From Candidatus Aquicultor primus (GTDB lineage: Bacteria > Actinomycetota > Aquicultoria > Aquicultorales > Aquicultoraceae), in the NCBI GenBank assembly GCA_001767575.1, contig MELI01000094.1, positions 865 to 10,715 on the forward strand: a DNA stretch of 9,851 bases, given 5' to 3'. The translations under genes were made by a program, and so were the position numbers. Positions 6,676-9,851 of the stretch are shown one piece after another; the stretch's first letter is position 1, and every line of letters begins with the position of its first letter. Under the pieces are notes generated by a model. It was not told the DNA's origin. It made no database searches and worked only from the letters and a program-made list of their open reading frames with translations.

Positions 6676-9600
6676 TTATTCTTCGAATACTTCTGGCACT
6701 TCTTCAGAAAATTCGTCCGAAGACTCCTCTTCTGCATCTGCTCCTACTTCGTGCACTATCTCCTCTTCCGCAACCTCGACCTTGTCCTCGTCCGCTTCGT
6801 CGCCTACTTCGACAAGCACCTCGGCCTCCCGCGTTTGGCTTGTCGTCTCTCCGCGCAGGTCGATACCGAGTTCCTCGGCGGTTTTGAAGATATCGTCTTC
6901 GGCCTCCTTGAGCTGTATTTCCTCACCGAGCTCGGAGAGGACCTCGACATTAAGGCAGAGGCTCTGCATCTCTTTTATGAGAACCTTAAAGGATTCGGGT
7001 ATGCCCGACTCCGGTATGTTCTCGCCTTTGACAATCGCCTCATACGCTTTTACGCGGCCGACAACGTCGTCAGACTTAACAGTCAGCAATTCTTGGAGCG
7101 TGTATGCGGCCCCGTAAGCTTCTAACGCCCATACCTCCATCTCACCGAACCTCTGACCGCCGAACTGAGCCTTACCGCCTAACGGCTGCTGCGTGACGAG
7201 CGAGTACGGGCCCGTAGACCTTGCGTGTATCTTATCGTCTACCAAGTGCAACAGTTTCAAGATGTAGATATAGCCGACTGTGATCGGCTCCCTGTACCTC
7301 TCTCCGGTCCTGCCGTCGAATAGGTTTGTTTTACCGCTCCCCGGCAACCCGGCCTCTATCAGTGCCTCGTGGACTTCAGCCTCGGACGCTCCATCGAAGA
7401 CAGGCGTCGCAATAAACCGGGTCTCCTTGGCTTTCCCATCAGTGGCCCAGCCGTGTTTAGCCGCCCAACCGAGATGCGTCTCCAAGACCTGGCCTATATT
7501 CATACGTGAAGGCACGCCCAACGGGTTCAAGATAATATCTATCGGTGTGCCGTCTTCCATGAACGGCATATCTTCTTCGGGTAATATCTTCGAGATCACG
7601 CCTTTGTTACCGTGACGACCCGCTAGCTTATCTCCCTCCGATATCTTTCTCTTCTGCGCCACGTAGACGCGTACCAGCTGGTTGACGCCGGGTGCGAGTT
7701 CATCGCCGGCATCGCGCATAAAGACTTTGACGTCGATGACGGTGCCGCTCTCTCCGTGTGGCACTTTAAGAGATGTATCGCGCACCTCACGCGCTTTCTC
7801 GCCGAAGATGGCTCGCAGGAGCCGCTCTTCCGCCGTAAGCTCGGTCTCGCCTTTCGGTGTTACCTTGCCTACCAGCACGTCACCCGGGTTTACCTCGGCG
7901 CCGACACGGATAATCCCGCGGTCGTCGAGGTCTTTGAGTATTTCCTCGCCGATGTTGGGGATATCGCGGGTAATCTCTTCGGGTCCGAGCTTCGTGTCGC
8001 GCGCGTCGACTTCGTGCTCTTCTATATGTATCGAGGTGAGCATCTCCTCTTTGACGACCCGCTCACTCAAGATAATCGCATCTTCGTAGTTATATCCTTC
8101 CCACGGCATAAAAGCGACGAGAAGGTTTCTGCCGAGCGCGAGCTCGCCCATGTCCGTCGACGGACCATCCGCGAGCACCTGGCCTTTTTTGACCCTCTGT
8201 CCGTCTTCGACGATGGGTTTTTGGTTGATACAAGTGCCCTGGTTAGAACGGCGGAACTTCGCCAGTTTGTATGTTTTAATGCCGCCTTCTTTGCGCGTGA
8301 CTCGTATCTCGTCGGCCGAGACATAGGTGATCACACCATCGGAGTCGGCGACGATTACCTCGCCCGTATCTTTTACCGCGCGATGCTCGACGCCGGTTCC
8401 GACGAGCGGGGCTTCCGTTAGCAGAAGCGGAACCGCTTGGCGCTGCATGTTCGAGCCCATGAGAGCCCGGTTAGCATCGTCGTGCTCGAGAAACGGGATG
8501 AGCGCGGTAGCGACGGAGACCGTCTGCTTCGGTGACACGTCCATATAGTGGATTTTGTCCGGGGTCACCGTGCCGACTTCTTCGCGGGCGCGCACCAGAA
8601 CTTTTTCCTGCAAAAACTTGTTCGTTTTCGGGTCAAGCACCGCGTTGGCCTGGGCGATGACATACTTATCCTCGTCATCCGCCGTTAGATAGTCTATCTT
8701 ATCGGTTACTTTGCCCTTCTCGACTTTGCGATATGGGGTCTCTATAAAACCGTAAGGGTTCACTTTTGCAAACGACGCCATCGAGCCTATCAGGCCGATG
8801 TTCGGACCCTCGGGCGTCTCGATCGGGCACATCCGTCCATAGTGCGACGTGTGGACATCCCGCACCTCGAAACCGGCGCGCTCACGCGACAAACCGCCGG
8901 GGCCCAGCGCGCTCAAACGGCGCTTGTGCGTCAGTCCGGCCAGGGGGTTGGTCTGGTCCATGAACTGCGAGAGCTGGCTGCTCCCGAAGAACTCTTTGAT
9001 AGAGGCGACGATGGGACGGATGTTTATGAGCGTCCGTGGCGTCATAGTCTCTATGTCGAGCGTTGTCATGCGCTCGCGAACCACGCGCTCCATCCTTGCG
9101 AGCCCGATTCTGAACTGGTTTTGAATCAGCTCGCCGACGGTGCGCACGCGCCTGTTTCCAAAATGGTCGATATCGTCGACATCGACAAAAGCGAACCGGT
9201 CGGCGTACATCTCCGGTTCCATCAGTGCGACAAGATATTGGAGCGAGGCTAAAATATCTTCGCGCGTCAGCACCGAGGTATCCATCGGCGTTTTCATCTC
9301 GAGCTTCTTGTTTAATTTATAGCGGCCGACCTTGGCTAAGTCATAGCGCTGCTGGTTGAAGAAGAGGTTCTCGATGAGCGCGCGTGCGCTCTCGACAGCC
9401 GGCGGCTCACCCGGGCGCAGACGCTTGTATATCTCAATGAGCGCCTCCTCGCGGCTCTCGGTGAAGTCCTTCTCCAGGGTCAACCTGACAGGTTCGGCAT
9501 TGTTAAAGAGCTTTAGAATCTCATCGTTCATCCCGAGGCCGAGCGCTTTTAGAAGAATCGTCGCGGGTTGACGGCGCTTGCGGTCGACGCGAACGCTTAT

Positions 9601-9851
9601 GATGTCGCGCTTGTCGGTCTCAAACTCAAGCCATGCGCCGCGGCTCGGAATTATTTTTCCAAAATTCAGCACCTTGTCGGATGCCTTGTCCATCTCGCGA
9701 TTATAATATACTCCCGGCGAGCGCACGAGCTGGCTGACGACAACACGCTCGGTGCCGTTGATGACAAAGGTGCCCCGGTTGGTCATGATGGGGAAGTCTC
9801 CCATGTAGACTTCTTCTTCCTTTATCTCGCCGGTTTGTTTATTGACTAGGC
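6676..9851 (-). CDS. rpoB: DNA-directed RNA polymerase subunit beta, lacking its N-terminus (5' end cut by window edge)
   Basis: Beta pairs with beta' to form the active-site cleft and is the rifampicin target. The frame is open from the window edge (first full codon 9847-9849) to a TAA at 6676-6678, giving 1057 codons; roughly 100 N-terminal residues are missing. The visible part enters at [20 protein letters not shown] in the protrusion domain. The rifampicin pocket (about 8900-8990) reads [13 protein letters not shown]...[13 protein letters not shown]. The equivalents of E. coli D516 (8956-8958), H526 (8926-8928) and S531 (8911-8913) are all wild type, so susceptibility is expected on this criterion. 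The active-site segment [12 protein letters not shown] holds both conserved lysines (codons 7627-7629 and 7603-7605). The C-terminal clamp region [25 protein letters not shown] is intact. After the conserved end there is an acidic extension of about 57 residues. No frameshift or internal stop is seen. Upstream, rplJ-rplL would be expected but is not visible. Confidence 0.98.
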   Translation of the reverse strand, partial: LVNKQTGEIKEEEVYMGDFPIMTNRGTFVINGTERVVVSQLVRSPGVYYNREMDKASDKVLNFGKIIPSRGAWLEFETDKRDIISVRVDRKRRQPATILLKALGLGMNDEILKLFNNAEPVRLTLEKDFTESREEALIEIYKRLRPGEPPAVESARALIENLFFNQQRYDLAKVGRYKLNKKLEMKTPMDTSVLTREDILASLQYLVALMEPEMYADRFAFVDVDDIDHFGNRRVRTVGELIQNQFRIGLARMERVVRERMTTLDIETMTPRTLINIRPIVASIKEFFGSSQLSQFMDQTNPLAGLTHKRRLSALGPGGLSRERAGFEVRDVHTSHYGRMCPIETPEGPNIGLIGSMASFAKVNPYGFIETPYRKVEKGKVTDKIDYLTADDEDKYVIAQANAVLDPKTNKFLQEKVLVRAREEVGTVTPDKIHYMDVSPKQTVSVATALIPFLEHDDANRALMGSNMQRQAVPLLLTEAPLVGTGVEHRAVKDTGEVIVADSDGVITYVSADEIRVTRKEGGIKTYKLAKFRRSNQGTCINQKPIVEDGQRVKKGQVLADGPSTDMGELALGRNLLVAFMPWEGYNYEDAIILSERVVKEEMLTSIHIEEHEVDARDTKLGPEEITRDIPNIGEEILKDLDDRGIIRVGAEVNPGDVLVGKVTPKGETELTAEERLLRAIFGEKAREVRDTSLKVPHGESGTVIDVKVFMRDAGDELAPGVNQLVRVYVAQKRKISEGDKLAGRHGNKGVISKILPEEDMPFMEDGTPIDIILNPLGVPSRMNIGQVLETHLGWAAKHGWATDGKAKETRFIATPVFDGASEAEVHEALIEAGLPGSGKTNLFDGRTGERYREPITVGYIYILKLLHLVDDKIHARSTGPYSLVTQQPLGGKAQFGGQRFGEMEVWALEAYGAAYTLQELLTVKSDDVVGRVKAYEAIVKGENIPESGIPESFKVLIKEMQSLCLNVEVLSELGEEIQLKEAEDDIFKTAEELGIDLRGETTSQTREAEVLVEVGDEADEDKVEVAEEEIVHEVGADAEEESSDEFSEEVPEVFEE

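Noticed and set aside
7321..7350. GSGKT, a P-loop-like string, in RpoB.
   Set aside because: It lies in a variable surface loop between conserved beta blocks (TPVFDGA and NLFDGRTGE) with no NTPase fold around it; coincidental.

Overview
This window is one contiguous piece of a core information-processing operon. All genes lie on the minus strand, so transcription runs from high to low coordinates: 'rpoB (5' end cut) > rpoC > rpsL > rpsG > fusA' (3' end cut). It encodes the two large RNA polymerase subunits, the decoding-centre protein S12, the 16S assembly protein S7 and elongation factor G. I see no mobile element, CRISPR array, tRNA, rRNA or defence-type gene. I do not see an undescribed multi-gene system here.

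Organism: a bacterium, most likely a mid-GC (roughly mid-50s % by eye) member of Actinomycetota outside the classical high-GC groups. RpoB and RpoC read closest to the actinobacterial forms I can recall. RpoC carries a coiled-coil insertion near residues 140-235 that Bacillus-type RpoC lacks, and has no enterobacterial-type insertion after the trigger loop. Placing rpoBC directly upstream of rpsL-rpsG-fusA is common in Gram-positive lineages. The rank below phylum cannot be read from this window, and a neighbouring deep-branching Gram-positive lineage is not excluded.

Layout in transcription order: rpoB (9851 to 6676), a 58-nt gap, rpoC (6617 to 2718), a 178-nt intergenic region, rpsL (2539 to 2168), a 157-nt gap, rpsG (2010 to 1540), a 154-nt gap, and fusA (1385 to the window edge). 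The rpoC-rpsL gap is the most informative non-coding stretch. It holds a good sigma70/sigmaA-type promoter just after the rpoC stop, a 17-bp dyad filling its -35/-10 spacer, and two stem-loops in the predicted leader. This suggests that rpsL-rpsG-fusA can be transcribed independently of rpoBC. No gene, such as the L7Ae-family protein gene often found here in Firmicutes, lies between rpoC and rpsL.

Start codons: rpoC starts with TTG. For rpsL, ribosome-binding-site spacing and family alignment both favour a TTG nine bases inside the longest frame. rpsG starts at an ATG four codons inside its longest frame.

The main points for a second look are the promoter/dyad/leader region, a short non-canonical patch in S7 that looks like a compensated frameshift, and acidic C-terminal tails on both RpoB and RpoC.
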